The notes: a model not told the origin generated them from the sequence alone. A DNA stretch of 64,000 nucleotides from Candidatus Ruthia sp. Cpac_8_S14 (GCA_021730205.1 CP072533.1:1021380-1085379), one strand, 5' to 3'; shown: positions 48,597-60,220, counted from the stretch's first letter. Numbers and translations: made by a program.

Positions 48597-50540
48597 ATGT
48601 TTAATAAAAAAAAAATTTCAGCCATTATTTTTGCTATTTTTGCCGTATGGCTTTCAATAATTGCACCAACTACCCCCATCTCTTGGATGTTGGGTATTCT
48701 CGTATTAACAATTTACCTGTTTGCTTTTGAAGTGCTGGAAGTTGATGAAGCTTCCATTACCATTATGATTATTTTAGGGTTAAGCTCTTTACCATGGATT
48801 CATACTTTGATGGGGTTAGAAGAAGGCTTAGTTGATAATCAAAGACTGTTTGATGGATTCTCTTCTAATGCGGTTATGTCAATTATTGCGGTGATGATTA
48901 TTGGTGCAGGCTTGGATAAAACAGGATTAATGGGCAAGGTTGCTACTTTTATTCTTAGAGTAGGGGGTAGTTCTGAACCAAGAGTAATTCCAATTATCTC
49001 TTCTACCGTTGGACTTATCTCATCCTTTATGCAAAATGTGGGTGCGGCTGCACTATTTATCCCTGTTGTAAGTCGTATTTCATCACGTTCGGGCATTCCA
49101 ATCTCACGACTATTAATGCCGATGGGATTTACAGCAATTTTAGGTGGTACGATAACCATGGTGGGCTCTAGCCCTTTAATCTTGCTAAATGATTTAATTT
49201 TAGCTACCAATCAGGGATTAAAAGTTGGACAACAAATGGACACTTGGGGATTGTTCTCTGTAACCCCAATAGGTATTGCATTAGTTATAACAGGTATTGT
49301 GTATTTTGTTCTTGCTGGAAAGTTTGTCTTACCTACAGCTAAAAAGAACCAGTCAGAATCTGTATCAGCCGTTGAACACTTTCACCAAGTTTACAACATA
49401 GATTATGACTTATTTGAGGTTAATGTTCCTAAAGACTCTAACTTAATTGGCATGATGCTTGATGATATTGAGACAGTTACTAAAATCAGAATCATCGCTA
49501 TACAAACCATTGAGGGGGAAACATTTATTGGACACCATTCAGTTGAGCGTAGCACTACAATTAAGCCAGAAATGACCTTAGGTGTATTGACAACAAAAGA
49601 ACATCTGGATGCTTTTGTTCAAGACTTTCATCTTGAGTTATCAGATATCATTGAAAAATTCTCTAACCTGCTATCTACACAAGAGTGTGGAACAGCAGAA
49701 ATTGTTATTCCGCCTAACTCTTCTCTCATTAATCAAAGTGCTAGAGATATATGGTTACGCAAAACTTATGGCGTTGCCATGGTGGCGTTACATCGTAGTG
49801 GAGAAACCATGCAAGAAGGCGAAGGCATTCGTAATATACCTTTCCAATCAGGCGATACACTAATTGTCTATACACGTTGGGTTGACTTAGACAGGTTGCA
49901 ATCAAACACCGATTTTATTGTTATCACTTCTGAGTATCCAAGACAAGAAGAATATCGCCCTGAGAAAATTAAATGGGCAAGTATTTTTTTTGCCATTGCA
50001 CTTTTCTTAGTATTATTTACTGATATTAAACTCTCTATCGCGCTCATGACTGGCGCTTTAGGTATGGTTTTATCTGGTGTTATTAAAATAGAAGAAGCCT
50101 ATCGTGCAGTTTCTTGGAAAACAGTATTCTTATTAGCAAGTCTTATTCCGCTAGGCATGGCAGTATCAAAAACTGGCACTGCTTTGTGGGTTGCACAAGA
50201 AACAGTTAAAGTAGTTGGGGATATGGCATCTTGGGTTATATTGACCTCAATTGTCATATTGGCAACTTTCTTTACTTTGGTAATGTCCAATGTAGGCGCG
50301 ACCATTCTTTTAGTACCTATTGCCGTTAATATTGCCATTCAAGTAGGAGAAAACCCTGCAGTTTATGCACTAGCAGTCGCTATTGCAACTTCAAACTCAT
50401 TTTTAATTCCTACCCATCAAGTAAATGCTTTAATTATGGGCCCTGGTGGTTATAAAGTAGCAGATTTTATCAAAGCAGGGGGTCTTATGACGGTGCTATT
50501 CATCATCGTTATGGTATCAATGATGAATATTATTTTTTAA
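48597..50540 (+). CDS. SLC13/DASS-type anion transporter with two RCK_C domains
   Basis: A 647-residue protein. Membrane segments flank a cytosolic insert holding two RCK_C (TrkA-C) domains: FEVNVPKDSNLIGMMLDDIE near residue 280 and IVIPPNSSLINQSARDIWLR near residue 370. The membrane part has GTITMVGSSPLILLNDLI, and SNVGATILLVPIAVNIAI near the end, typical of SLC13 SNT motifs. The substrate is not shown by sequence; relatives move sulfate, dicarboxylates or other divalent anions. It is followed 59 bp later by a carbonic anhydrase on the same strand, which hints at carbon supply. Confidence 0.88.
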   Translation: MFNKKKISAIIFAIFAVWLSIIAPTTPISWMLGILVLTIYLFAFEVLEVDEASITIMIILGLSSLPWIHTLMGLEEGLVDNQRLFDGFSSNAVMSIIAVMIIGAGLDKTGLMGKVATFILRVGGSSEPRVIPIISSTVGLISSFMQNVGAAALFIPVVSRISSRSGIPISRLLMPMGFTAILGGTITMVGSSPLILLNDLILATNQGLKVGQQMDTWGLFSVTPIGIALVITGIVYFVLAGKFVLPTAKKNQSESVSAVEHFHQVYNIDYDLFEVNVPKDSNLIGMMLDDIETVTKIRIIAIQTIEGETFIGHHSVERSTTIKPEMTLGVLTTKEHLDAFVQDFHLELSDIIEKFSNLLSTQECGTAEIVIPPNSSLINQSARDIWLRKTYGVAMVALHRSGETMQEGEGIRNIPFQSGDTLIVYTRWVDLDRLQSNTDFIVITSEYPRQEEYRPEKIKWASIFFAIALFLVLFTDIKLSIALMTGALGMVLSGVIKIEEAYRAVSWKTVFLLASLIPLGMAVSKTGTALWVAQETVKVVGDMASWVILTSIVILATFFTLVMSNVGATILLVPIAVNIAIQVGENPAVYALAVAIATSNSFLIPTHQVNALIMGPGGYKVADFIKAGGLMTVLFIIVMVSMMNIIF

Positions 50541-50599
50541 AATAACCTTACCTTAGTACCTTTGTTATTTACCGTAAGAATAAGCCTTTTTTTAATAAA

Positions 50600-51205
50600 A
50601 TGAAACATTTAAATTCAACACAAGCAAAAAAAAGACTGGTTGATGGTAATCAACGCTTTGTTGATGGCACTGCATTGAATTATAAATTTCACCCCCATAG
50701 ATATACAAAAGACATACAGAATCAATCGCCTTTTGCGATTGTAATAGGTTGTTCTGATTCAAGAGTACCAATTGAGACTATTTTTGATCAGAGTTTTGGA
50801 GATTTGTTTATTATTCGCATTGCAGGAAATATAGTAGCCCCATCACAAATGGGTAGTGTTGAGTTTGCAATCTCAAAATTTAAGGCCTCCTTAATTATGG
50901 TATTAGGGCACTCTAACTGTGGTGCTATTAGTGCTACTATTGATGAGTGCATCAATAAAACATATTTATCAGACAGTCTTCATTCTATTACTGATAGGAT
51001 AAAGCCATCAATTCTACCCTTAATCAACTTGAATTTGCCAAATCATAAATTAATGAACAAGGCTGTTGAGGTTAATATTGTTCATTCTGTCAAACAATTA
51101 CAAAGCCAATCACTAATCATTAAAGAGGCTATCGAGAATAATAAACTAGAGGTTATAGGTGCTAGCTACTCTTTAAAATCAGGTACAGTTCAGTTTTTGA
51201 CTTAA
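50600..51205 (+). CDS. Beta-class carbonic anhydrase
   Basis: A 201-residue protein. Zinc ligands are Cys and Asp in VIGCSDSRVPIETIFDQSFG, and His and Cys in MVLGHSNCGAISATIDE. IRIAGNIVAPSQMGSVEFAI matches the fold. There is no signal peptide, so it is cytoplasmic. It hydrates CO2 to bicarbonate reversibly. Position directly after the SLC13-type transporter suggests co-transcription. It is convergent to rimM, with 34 bp between the stops. Confidence 0.95.
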   Translation: MKHLNSTQAKKRLVDGNQRFVDGTALNYKFHPHRYTKDIQNQSPFAIVIGCSDSRVPIETIFDQSFGDLFIIRIAGNIVAPSQMGSVEFAISKFKASLIMVLGHSNCGAISATIDECINKTYLSDSLHSITDRIKPSILPLINLNLPNHKLMNKAVEVNIVHSVKQLQSQSLIIKEAIENNKLEVIGASYSLKSGTVQFLT

Positions 51206-51239
51206 TTCTCTTTTAGACTTTTGGATTGAACCAATCTGT

Positions 51240-51764
51240 TTAAAAATTCTCACCCCAATCAACTAAAATAGTTTGATTATCCATATCTACTTTGATTAAA
51301 AATGGCGAGATATAAGGCACCCAATACTCTCTCTTACCATTAATCACGAGCACATTGTTTGAGCCAGTATCAACCAAATTAGACACTTTACCAAGCACAA
51401 TTTTCGCCTTATTGATTACTTCTAAACCAATTAAATCGTCCCAATAATACTCACCTGCTTTAAGTTGTGGTAATTGTAATTTTTTAATATACAGATCAGT
51501 GCCCATATAAGCCCTAGCTTGTTCTTTATCAAAAACATCTTTGATTTGCGCCACAATGGTTTTACCTTGCACGCGACCTTGAACAATCTCCAAGGTTTGC
51601 CAATTGCCATCAACATTGATATGCCACGGCTGATAAGATAAGATATTTTTTCTTGGATGGGTGTGGGAGAAAATTTTCACCCAGCCTTGAACGTCAAAAA
51701 GGCCATTAACCTGCCCGATTAATAGCCTTTTGTTGTCAGATGTAGAAAGTCCTGAATTACTCAG
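51240..51764 (-). CDS. rimM: Ribosome maturation factor RimM, probable CTG start
   Basis: The coding frame has no ATG, GTG or TTG until a GTG at 51680, which would remove the first beta strand. Between the rpsP stop and that GTG the frame stays open and reads NKRLLIGQVNGLFDVQGWVK, the conserved RimM N-terminus. A CTG at 51764 preceded by AGGAAAAGG gives a 174-residue protein starting MSNSGLSTSD, equal in length to E. coli RimM. ILSYQPWHIN and the PRC barrel (YYWDDLIGLEVINKAKIVL, DTGSNNVLVINGK) follow. It helps 30S head maturation. trmD and rplS, the usual next genes, are absent here. Confidence 0.85.
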   Translation of the reverse strand: MSNSGLSTSDNKRLLIGQVNGLFDVQGWVKIFSHTHPRKNILSYQPWHINVDGNWQTLEIVQGRVQGKTIVAQIKDVFDKEQARAYMGTDLYIKKLQLPQLKAGEYYWDDLIGLEVINKAKIVLGKVSNLVDTGSNNVLVINGKREYWVPYISPFLIKVDMDNQTILVDWGENF

Positions 51765-51815
51765 TGGCCTTTTCCTATTCTGTTGCTCAGTAGTTTTTGC
51801 TTGCTGAGTAGCAAA

Positions 51816-52082
51816 TTATGCACGCTTTTCATGAATTGAAAGGTCTTTGAACCCTTTAACAAGTTGCTTAACACGATTAGAGGTTTGTGCGCCTTGTGAT
51901 ACCCAGTACGCTAATCTATCTTCATCGAGACTCAGCCTAACTTCTTGTCCACGGGCAACTGGATTAAAATATCCAAGTCGCTCAATGTAACCACTGTCTC
52001 TACGTTTTCTAGAGTCTGTTGCTACAATTGAATAAAAAGGTTTTTTCTTAGCTCCACCTCGGGCTAGTCTAATTCTAACCAT
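51816..52082 (-). CDS. rpsP: 30S ribosomal protein S16
   Basis: An 88-residue protein with the S16 pattern [40 protein letters not shown] and [20 protein letters not shown]. It is first of the rpsP-rimM pair. Its stop is in the same frame as rimM, 51 bases before the CTG. Confidence 0.97.
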   Translation of the reverse strand: MVRIRLARGGAKKKPFYSIVATDSRKRRDSGYIERLGYFNPVARGQEVRLSLDEDRLAYWVSQGAQTSNRVKQLVKGFKDLSIHEKRA

Positions 52083-52144
52083 GGGTTTTTTTGCTCCTTT
52101 TGTGTTATAATTAACTTATACTAAAAAGATATAAGACTCGAATA

Positions 52145-53572
<1,428 letters not shown>

Positions 53573-53644
53573 TTATGATACGAAAAAAGATACAGAAATA
53601 AAATGATAAAATTATACACTTTATTATTTTGTACAAGGACTCAG

Positions 53645-56203
53645 ATGAAGTCGGCCTACCTTCAACATGTTAATGAACGCCAACAAGACAATCTACCACC
53701 GCTTGCCTTAAATGCACAACAAACCAAATCAGTGGTTGAATACTTAATCAAAGATAATGATGCGTCTTTTTATCTTGATTTACTCACTTATCAAATACCG
53801 CCTGGTGTTGATGAAGCATCCTATGTAAAAGTTAGCTTTTTAAGCAGTGTTGCTAAGGGCAATCAAACCTGTCCTAGTATTTCTCAAGCGCACGCTACTT
53901 TTCTTTTAGGTACTATGATGGGTGGTTACAACATTGAGCCTCTAATTGAACTACTAGATATTAACGCCACAAGAGAAAGTGCACAAACAGCACTGGCAAA
54001 TACCTTGTTGATTTATGAAGCATATCAAGCTATTGTTGATAAATCTCGAACCAACCCTTATGCCAAGAATGTTGTAGATAGCTGGGCAGATGCACAATGG
54101 TTTAACAAAAAAATACCCTTGTCTCAGAAAATTAAATTAAGTGTTTTTCGTGTTGAAGGCGAAATTAATACAGATGATTTATCGCCTGCAACACAAGCTT
54201 GGTCACGTCCAGACATTCCTTTGCATGCACAATCCATGTTAATTAAAAAGATGAACAAGCCACTTGAGATGATTGAAAAACTCAAGCAAAAAGGCCTACC
54301 ATTAGTCTTTGTAGGTGATATTGTTGGTACAGGTTCTTCACGTAAATCTGCCATTAACTCACTGCTCTGGCACATAGGTGATGATATTGATTACGTGCCT
54401 AATAAGCGCAGTGGTGGTGTTGTACTGGGTGGAAAAATCGCACCGATATTTTTTAATACTGCGCAAGATTCTGGCGCTCTGCCGATTGAGTGCGACGTTA
54501 CCAAAATGCAAATGGGTGATGAAATCACAATTTATCCATTCGAGGGAAAGATTATCAATAGCAAAGGTGAAACCATTTCAACTTTTGAACTTTCACCAAC
54601 CACTTTATCTGATGAAGTGCATGCAGGAGGGCGAATTCCACTTATTATTGGTAGGGGTTTAACTGATAGAACTCGCCAAGACCTCGGCTTACCCGTCTCA
54701 ACTACTTTCTTGCGCCCACAAAATGTTAACCAAAATAATACTGGCTACACATTAGCACAAAAAATTGTTGGCAAAGCTTGCGGTGTAGATGGCATTCGCC
54801 CAGGCACTTATTGCGAACCACGCATGTCTAGCGTAGGTTCACAAGACACCACAGGTGCAATGACACGCGATGAATTAAAAGAATTAGCCTGTCTTGGATT
54901 TTCAGCCGATTTAGTCATGCAAAGCTTTTGCCATACGGCCGCTTACCCTAAATCTATTGATTTAGAACTACAACACTCACTGCCTGATTTTATGCACTCA
55001 CGTGGTGGTGTGTCACTCAAGCCGGGTGATGGTATTATTCATTCATGGCTTAATCGCATGCTACTACCTGATACAGTAGGCACAGGTGGTGATTCCCATA
55101 CACGCTTTCCTATTGGCATTAGTTTTCCAGCTGGATCTGGACTGGTTGCTTTTGGCGCTTCACTTGGTGTATTGCCATTAAACATGCCTGAATCTGTCTT
55201 AGTGCGCTTTACAGGCACAATACAACCAGGCATCACCTTAAGAGATTTGGTCAATGCAATCCCATACATGGCCATACAAAAGGGTTTATTAACGGTTGAA
55301 AAATCTACTAAGAAAAATATCTTTTCAGGTCGTATTTTAGAAATTGAAGGACTGAGTGATTTAAAAGTAGAGCAAGCATTTGAACTGGCTGATGCTTCAG
55401 CCGAGCGCTCTGCCAATGGTTGCACAATTAAGCTAAATAAAGAACCTGTGATAGAATATCTAAACTCTAATATTGCTTTATTATCTTCGATGATTAATAA
55501 GGGCTATGAAGATAAAAAAACCCTCGCCAGACGCATTCAAGCCATGGAAAAATGGCTAGATATGCCTGAATTACTAGTTGCAGATACAGATTGTGAATAT
55601 GCTGCAATGATTGACATTAACTTTGATGAAATTAAAGAGCCAATTTTGGCGTGTCCGAACGATCCAGATGATGTCAAACTACTCTCAGAAGTGGCCAATA
55701 CCAAAATTGATGAAGTCTTTATTGGCTCTTGCATGACTAATATTGGTCACTTTAGGGTAGCTGCACAATTATTAAAAAACAGGTCAGAACTGACAACCGA
55801 ATTGTGGATTGCGCCACCCACCCGAATGGACGAAGCGCAACTTAGAGCAGAAGGTGTCTACGACACATTTAACAAACTAACTAAACACACCGAAATTCCT
55901 GGTTGTTCCTTATGTATGGGCAACCAAGCACGAGTCAAAGACAATGCCACAGTAATATCCACCTCAACACGCAACTTCCCTAATCGTTTAGGCGACAATG
56001 CCGATGTCTATTTATCTTCTGCCGAAGTAGCAGCAATTACTGCCAAACTAGGACACATTCCAACAAACACAGAATACCAACAAGCAATAAAGGACATCAA
56101 ACCAATGGAGATACAAATTTATCAAAATTTAAATTTTGACCAACTAGATGAATATAAAGATGAGGTAAATAGTGTGCCACTAGAAACCATCTTAAATTCA
56201 TAG
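53645..56203 (+). CDS. acnB: Aconitate hydratase B
   Basis: The ATG at 53645 gives 852 residues beginning [20 protein letters not shown], aligned with E. coli AcnB; the ATG at 53603 adds 14 residues unlike the family. The HEAT-like N-terminal domain, the swivel domain ([19 protein letters not shown]) and the core are present. The [4Fe-4S] cysteines are in [12 protein letters not shown] and [11 protein letters not shown]. It isomerises citrate to isocitrate. It is divergent from purB. Confidence 0.96.
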   Translation: MKSAYLQHVNERQQDNLPPLALNAQQTKSVVEYLIKDNDASFYLDLLTYQIPPGVDEASYVKVSFLSSVAKGNQTCPSISQAHATFLLGTMMGGYNIEPLIELLDINATRESAQTALANTLLIYEAYQAIVDKSRTNPYAKNVVDSWADAQWFNKKIPLSQKIKLSVFRVEGEINTDDLSPATQAWSRPDIPLHAQSMLIKKMNKPLEMIEKLKQKGLPLVFVGDIVGTGSSRKSAINSLLWHIGDDIDYVPNKRSGGVVLGGKIAPIFFNTAQDSGALPIECDVTKMQMGDEITIYPFEGKIINSKGETISTFELSPTTLSDEVHAGGRIPLIIGRGLTDRTRQDLGLPVSTTFLRPQNVNQNNTGYTLAQKIVGKACGVDGIRPGTYCEPRMSSVGSQDTTGAMTRDELKELACLGFSADLVMQSFCHTAAYPKSIDLELQHSLPDFMHSRGGVSLKPGDGIIHSWLNRMLLPDTVGTGGDSHTRFPIGISFPAGSGLVAFGASLGVLPLNMPESVLVRFTGTIQPGITLRDLVNAIPYMAIQKGLLTVEKSTKKNIFSGRILEIEGLSDLKVEQAFELADASAERSANGCTIKLNKEPVIEYLNSNIALLSSMINKGYEDKKTLARRIQAMEKWLDMPELLVADTDCEYAAMIDINFDEIKEPILACPNDPDDVKLLSEVANTKIDEVFIGSCMTNIGHFRVAAQLLKNRSELTTELWIAPPTRMDEAQLRAEGVYDTFNKLTKHTEIPGCSLCMGNQARVKDNATVISTSTRNFPNRLGDNADVYLSSAEVAAITAKLGHIPTNTEYQQAIKDIKPMEIQIYQNLNFDQLDEYKDEVNSVPLETILNS

Positions 56204-56208
56204 CCGAC

Positions 56209-56237
56209 AAAAAAAAGCTGCAAAAACGTCTTTTTTT
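56209..56237. terminator. Weak bidirectional terminator between acnB and rpmG
   Basis: An A8 run with G, a short loop, and C with a T7 run form an A/T-rich hairpin (56209-56237) with one internal mismatch. It lies just after the acnB stop and just after the rpmG stop on the other strand, so it could serve both. Confidence 0.4.
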
Positions 56238-56259
56238 ATTAAAATCTTATATAAGCGAA

Positions 56260-56415
56260 CTACTTAATCTTCGCTTCCTTGTATATCACGTGCTTTCTAA
56301 CAACTGGATCAAACTTTTTAACTTCTACCTTTTCTGGATGAAGACGTTTGTTTTTAGTGGTTGTATAAAAATGGCCTGTTTTGGCTGATGATACTAATCT
56401 AATTTTCTCTCTCAT
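56260..56415 (-). CDS. rpmG: 50S ribosomal protein L33
   Basis: A 51-residue protein starting [20 protein letters not shown] and continuing [20 protein letters not shown], then [10 protein letters not shown]. This is the cysteine-free (zinc-free) L33 form. It lies 9 bp after rpmB, the usual gammaproteobacterial pair. Confidence 0.96.
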   Translation of the reverse strand: MREKIRLVSSAKTGHFYTTTKNKRLHPEKVEVKKFDPVVRKHVIYKEAKIK

Positions 56416-56424
56416 AACTTATTC

Positions 56425-56661
56425 CTAAACCTTTTCGCCACGTGTACGAATTGCTGCTAGCACAGTGTCAATACCTTTTTTATCAATAATGCGCAATCCT
56501 TTTGCTGATAACTTTAACTTAACAAAACGATTCTCACTTTCCACCCAGAAACGATGTGTGTGAAGATTTGGATAAAAACGACGACGCGTTCTATTGTTCG
56601 CATGAGATACATTGTTGCCATTCATTGGTCGCTTACCCGTAACCACACATACCTTCGCCAT
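56425..56661 (-). CDS. rpmB: 50S ribosomal protein L28
   Basis: A 78-residue protein starting [20 protein letters not shown] with [20 protein letters not shown]. It has the family's C-terminal [16 protein letters not shown]. It lies upstream of rpmG and is cotranscribed with it. Confidence 0.97.
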   Translation of the reverse strand: MAKVCVVTGKRPMNGNNVSHANNRTRRRFYPNLHTHRFWVESENRFVKLKLSAKGLRIIDKKGIDTVLAAIRTRGEKV

Positions 56662-56785
56662 AATTCACCTATCAGAAAAATCTAGAAGAAAGGGATTATA
56701 CTTAAAATTATACAGCTTTCAAAGCTAAATTATACAAAAATCCTATTTACTATTACCTGAACAAACGGTATTATATTCCGGCATT

Positions 56786-56875
56786 GGAGGGATGGCAGAG
56801 CGGCTGAATGCACCGGTCTTGAAAACCGGCAAGGGTTAATACCCTTCTAGGGTTCAAATCCCTATCCCTCCACCA
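56786..56875 (+). tRNA. tRNA-Ser (anticodon UGA), CCA encoded
   Basis: The acceptor arms GGAGGGA and TCCCTCC pair fully. The anticodon stem CCGGT/ACCGG encloses CTTGAAA with anticodon TGA. A long variable arm of the class II type (AAGGGTTAATACCCTT) and the T-arm TAGGGTTCAAATCCCTA are present. The 3' CCA is encoded at 56873-56875. The discriminator is A, where E. coli tRNA-Ser has G. Confidence 0.97.
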
Positions 56876-56881
56876 TTATTC

Positions 56882-57341
56882 TAATCACCCTTACCCGCCA
56901 GCAGATAAATGGCTCAGTGAATTTAAATAGCACCCATAGCATTTCATGTAAACTATTGGGGTTATATCGGCTGGCAAGACAAATTTACACATGCTGATTA
57001 TACAAAAAGACAAAAACAACATTATCAACAAGGCAATATTTCTCAAGTTTATACGCCACAAATCATTAAAAACGACAAAGAAGATAGAACTTGGCGCTAT
57101 CCACGCCTCTAAACTTTAAGTCAGAAAAAAGTAGGGAAATTAAGCTAATGTATTTGACGACATGGCTTATATTAAATTTAAATCACAAAGAAACGACTAG
57201 TACAACAACAAAACTTTAAACCATGATTTTTTGGCGCTCAATCACACGCAAAGAATCAACAAAACGCTTTGCACTGGCAGTATGGATCAACACACCACAT
57301 TTATATTAAAACCCATTCAGGCTAGTGGCAGTTGGCTTTAG
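56882..57341 (+). pseudogene. DUF1223 protein, decayed
   Basis: Just after the tRNA, PPADKWLSEFK and, in the next frame, PIAFHVNYWGYIGWQDKFTH and ADYTKRQKQHYQQGNISQVY with TPQIIKNDKEDRTWRYPRL appear. These match the secreted DUF1223 family (CPPAD and FHVxYW motifs). Further pieces are NNKTLNHDFLALNH and the family's last motif PIQASGSWL, with a stop at 57339-57341. The signal peptide and Cys residues are gone. Several shifts make it dead. Its end overlaps the pyrE end by 4 bp. Confidence 0.8.
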
Positions 57342-57982
57342 CCCTGAACACCATAATAATCTCGATACGCCTCAATGCGCTCAATTAACCCATGGTCATT
57401 GCCTTGCCTTAAATAATCAACCAAGTGTGATAAATTAATAATACTTAAAACCAAAAGCCCGAAATCTTGTTCGACTTCTTGAATAGCGGATTGCTCACCT
57501 TTGCCTTTCTCTTGGCGATTAATCGCCACAATCACGCCCTTGGCAATTGCGCCATTTGCTTTGATGATATCCATCGCCTCACGAATAGCCGTACCTGCTG
57601 TGATGACATCATCAATAATCAAAATATTGCCCTCAAGTGGATGACCGACAATATCCCCGCCCTCGCCATACGTTTTGGCTTCTTTGCGATTAAAGCTATA
57701 AGGCACATTCTTATTAAAACCATTATTAAGTACCATGGCAGTTGCAGTTGCTAGTGGAATGCCTTTGTAAGCTGAGCCAAACAAAACATCAAAATCCAAG
57801 CCACTATTTTCAATCGCTGTTGCGTAGAATTTGCCCAGTTGAGAAAGATGCTGCCCCGTATTAAATGTCCCTGCATTAAAAAAATAAGGACTAACTCGGC
57901 CAGATTTTAAGGTGAATTCACCAAACTTAAGCGCACCACTATCCAACATAAAATCTACAAAGTCTTTTTGATACTGTTCCAT
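57338..57982 (-). CDS. pyrE: Orotate phosphoribosyltransferase
   Basis: Starting at the ATG at 57982 gives 214 residues beginning [20 protein letters not shown], as in E. coli PyrE. The upstream in-frame ATG at 58126 would lie inside xthA and add 48 foreign residues. [27 protein letters not shown] and the PRPP loop [19 protein letters not shown] are clear. It makes OMP in pyrimidine synthesis. Only 24 bp separate it from the divergent xthA. Confidence 0.97.
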   Translation of the reverse strand: MEQYQKDFVDFMLDSGALKFGEFTLKSGRVSPYFFNAGTFNTGQHLSQLGKFYATAIENSGLDFDVLFGSAYKGIPLATATAMVLNNGFNKNVPYSFNRKEAKTYGEGGDIVGHPLEGNILIIDDVITAGTAIREAMDIIKANGAIAKGVIVAINRQEKGKGEQSAIQEVEQDFGLLVLSIINLSHLVDYLRQGNDHGLIERIEAYRDYYGVQG

Positions 57983-58006
57983 GGGTTTTTCTATAAAATT
58001 ATTCTG

Positions 58007-58777
58007 ATGAAAAGAATTATAACGGCTAATGTCAACGGAATTCGTGCCGCTGAACGAAAAGGTTTTTTTTATTGGATAAAAATCCAAAATGCAGACGTGG
58101 TTTGCTTGCAAGAAATCAAAGCACAAGAAGACCAGCTAGATGAGCGATTTTATCCAAAAGAATACCACTGCTATTATCAACCTGCTCAGAAAAAGGGCTA
58201 TTCTGGCACAGCAATCTTTACCAAACAAACGCCCATTCAAGTTATTAAAGAAAGTCCGTGGGATGATATTAATTTTGAAGGACGATTTATTCGAGCTGAC
58301 TTCGAAGATTTATCAGTTATTTCAATTTACATACATTCAGGCAGTGCCAAACAAGAGCGCCAAGATTTAAAAATGGCGTTTTTAACTGGGCGATTTATGC
58401 CTTACTTACAAGAGCTTAAGGCAAGCGGGCGCAAGGTAATTATTTGTAGTGATGTGAATATCGTACATCAAGAAAGAGATATTAAAAACTGGAAAACCAA
58501 TCAGAAAAATTCAGGCTGCCTGCCAGAGGAACATGCTTGGCTGGATGAGTTATTTTTTGAAGTTGGCTTTATTGACAGCTTTCGTGAAGTCAATAAAGAA
58601 GATGGGCAATACACTTGGTGGAGTAATCGCGGGCAGGCATGGACGAATAATGTCGGCTGGCGCATTGATTATCAAATCCTTACGCCGAATCTCAAAGGCA
58701 CGGTTAAAAGTGCTAGTATTTACAAAAATGAGCGTTTTTCAGATCATGCACCACTGATTATGGATTATCAACTATGA
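58007..58777 (+). CDS. xthA: Exodeoxyribonuclease III
   Basis: The ATG at 58007 gives 256 residues beginning [20 protein letters not shown]. The metal-binding Glu is in [10 protein letters not shown], and [10 protein letters not shown] and [16 protein letters not shown] follow. IDYQILTP and the C-terminal catalytic [12 protein letters not shown] end it. This AP endonuclease/3' exonuclease works with Nth in base excision repair. Some residues of E. coli-type XthA differ, as in the exodeoxyribonuclease III branch of Neisseria type. Confidence 0.95.
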   Translation: MKRIITANVNGIRAAERKGFFYWIKIQNADVVCLQEIKAQEDQLDERFYPKEYHCYYQPAQKKGYSGTAIFTKQTPIQVIKESPWDDINFEGRFIRADFEDLSVISIYIHSGSAKQERQDLKMAFLTGRFMPYLQELKASGRKVIICSDVNIVHQERDIKNWKTNQKNSGCLPEEHAWLDELFFEVGFIDSFREVNKEDGQYTWWSNRGQAWTNNVGWRIDYQILTPNLKGTVKSASIYKNERFSDHAPLIMDYQL

Positions 58778-59545
58778 AAAAACTTAGCCTACTACTGATG
58801 TTGGATTGCTTTTAATGACTACGCCGATAATCATAATTCTGCTTTAAATATAAAATATACAACTAGTAATAGCTTAATTTAACACTGATTGTTCTTGCGA
58901 CATTTAAGCCTTTAGCGTTTCTAAAGACTGGGTTTACTTGGAGCAATGACAATGTTAAATCATTAACTAAGCGATGTATTGGCGGGAATTTATGACGTTA
59001 TTGCCTCCACCTCTTGCAAATTTAAATGCGCTTATTTGAGTTCGAATAACAAGGGTCGATGGTTATAATCTATTTCATCAAGCTCAATACAAAGAACTTG
59101 GTTAAAGCTACTTAGTGCCAATGTTAACAACTCTGTAGTTGTATTGGTTGTATGTGACTATAGAGTATCTTGATTAATTGGATAAAAAAATCTGCAATCT
59201 AAGAAAGGTGGCAGGTCTCACCTATCCAAAAAAAGACGGGGCTTATTAACTTAAAAAAACTATTCGGCTCTTCTCGGTCTACCATAAGCAATTTTATCCC
59301 TATTTATTTTAGGTACAAAAAAGCCAGTGTAATAACGGTAAGCGGGAAGCCATTTTTTTTGGTTTAAAACTCATAAATATGCCACATATTTAACTGTCAA
59401 ACGATAAAATAAAGCCCACTTTCACGGAAAACTTTTATAAACTATTTGTTTCCTTAGGTTTTTTTAATGCATTTGTTATTTTGTTTTTCTTAGCAACAAT
59501 CCAACTAAATACTGTTTATGGCTTTGTACTAATATTTTGATAAAA
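58778..59545. other. Long gene-free stretch with unidentifiable remnants
   Basis: A start codon just after xthA ([11 protein letters not shown]) is stopped at once. Later, short frames such as LPPPLANLNALI and FYKLFVSLGFFNAFVILFFL with ATIQLNTVYGFVLIF suggest a dead membrane protein, but I cannot name a family. The trmB promoter should lie near its end. I see no RNA gene. Confidence 0.4.
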
Positions 59546-60220
59546 ATGAGAAAAATTAAAAGCTTTGTGCGCCGTTCTAGCAGATTAACGCTTGGGCAAA
59601 AAATAGGGCTGACTGAACTTTGGGCGGATTATGGGATTGATTTGCCAAAAGGTAAAATCAATTTAGATGCTTTGTTTGTCAAACAACAAAAAATTGTTTT
59701 AGAAGTTGGCTTTGGCAATGGTGATAGTTTGCTGGAAATGGCAATTAAGACACCTGATAGAAATTTTTTGGGCATTGAGGTGTATGAGGCAGGTATTGGT
59801 AGATTAATTAACGAGGCGCACAAACATCAATTAAGCAATCTTAAAATCATTAAAGCAGATGCCGTTGAGGTATTAACAAACTATATAGAAGACGACAGTT
59901 TTAATCGTTTTCAGCTATTTTTCCCTGACCCGTGGCATAAGAAAAAACACCATAAACGCCGAATTGTGCAAACTGATTTTCTAGATTTGTTGTCACGCAA
60001 AATAATTAAAGGTGGAAAAGTTCACATGGCAACTGACTGGGCACACTACGCCTCTACAATGATGGACACCTTAGAAAACCACCCCCACTTTAAAAAAACA
60101 CAAAACGACCCTATCTATTCACCAAGACCTAAATACCGACCCATTACTAAATTTGAACGACGAGGCCATAGGTTGGGACACGGCATTTGGGATTTAATTT
60201 TTATTAACGAGAAAACATAA
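59546..60220 (+). CDS. trmB: tRNA (guanine-N7)-methyltransferase
   Basis: The ATG at 59546 gives 224 residues; a TTG three codons upstream is less likely. The SAM site is LEVGFGNGDSLLEMAI, and FFPDPWHKKKHHKRRIVQ is the family's key substrate motif. The C-terminal TKFERRGHRLGHGIWDL fits. It makes m7G46 in tRNA. Its stop overlaps the fxsA start by 1 bp. Confidence 0.96.
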   Translation: MRKIKSFVRRSSRLTLGQKIGLTELWADYGIDLPKGKINLDALFVKQQKIVLEVGFGNGDSLLEMAIKTPDRNFLGIEVYEAGIGRLINEAHKHQLSNLKIIKADAVEVLTNYIEDDSFNRFQLFFPDPWHKKKHHKRRIVQTDFLDLLSRKIIKGGKVHMATDWAHYASTMMDTLENHPHFKKTQNDPIYSPRPKYRPITKFERRGHRLGHGIWDLIFINEKT

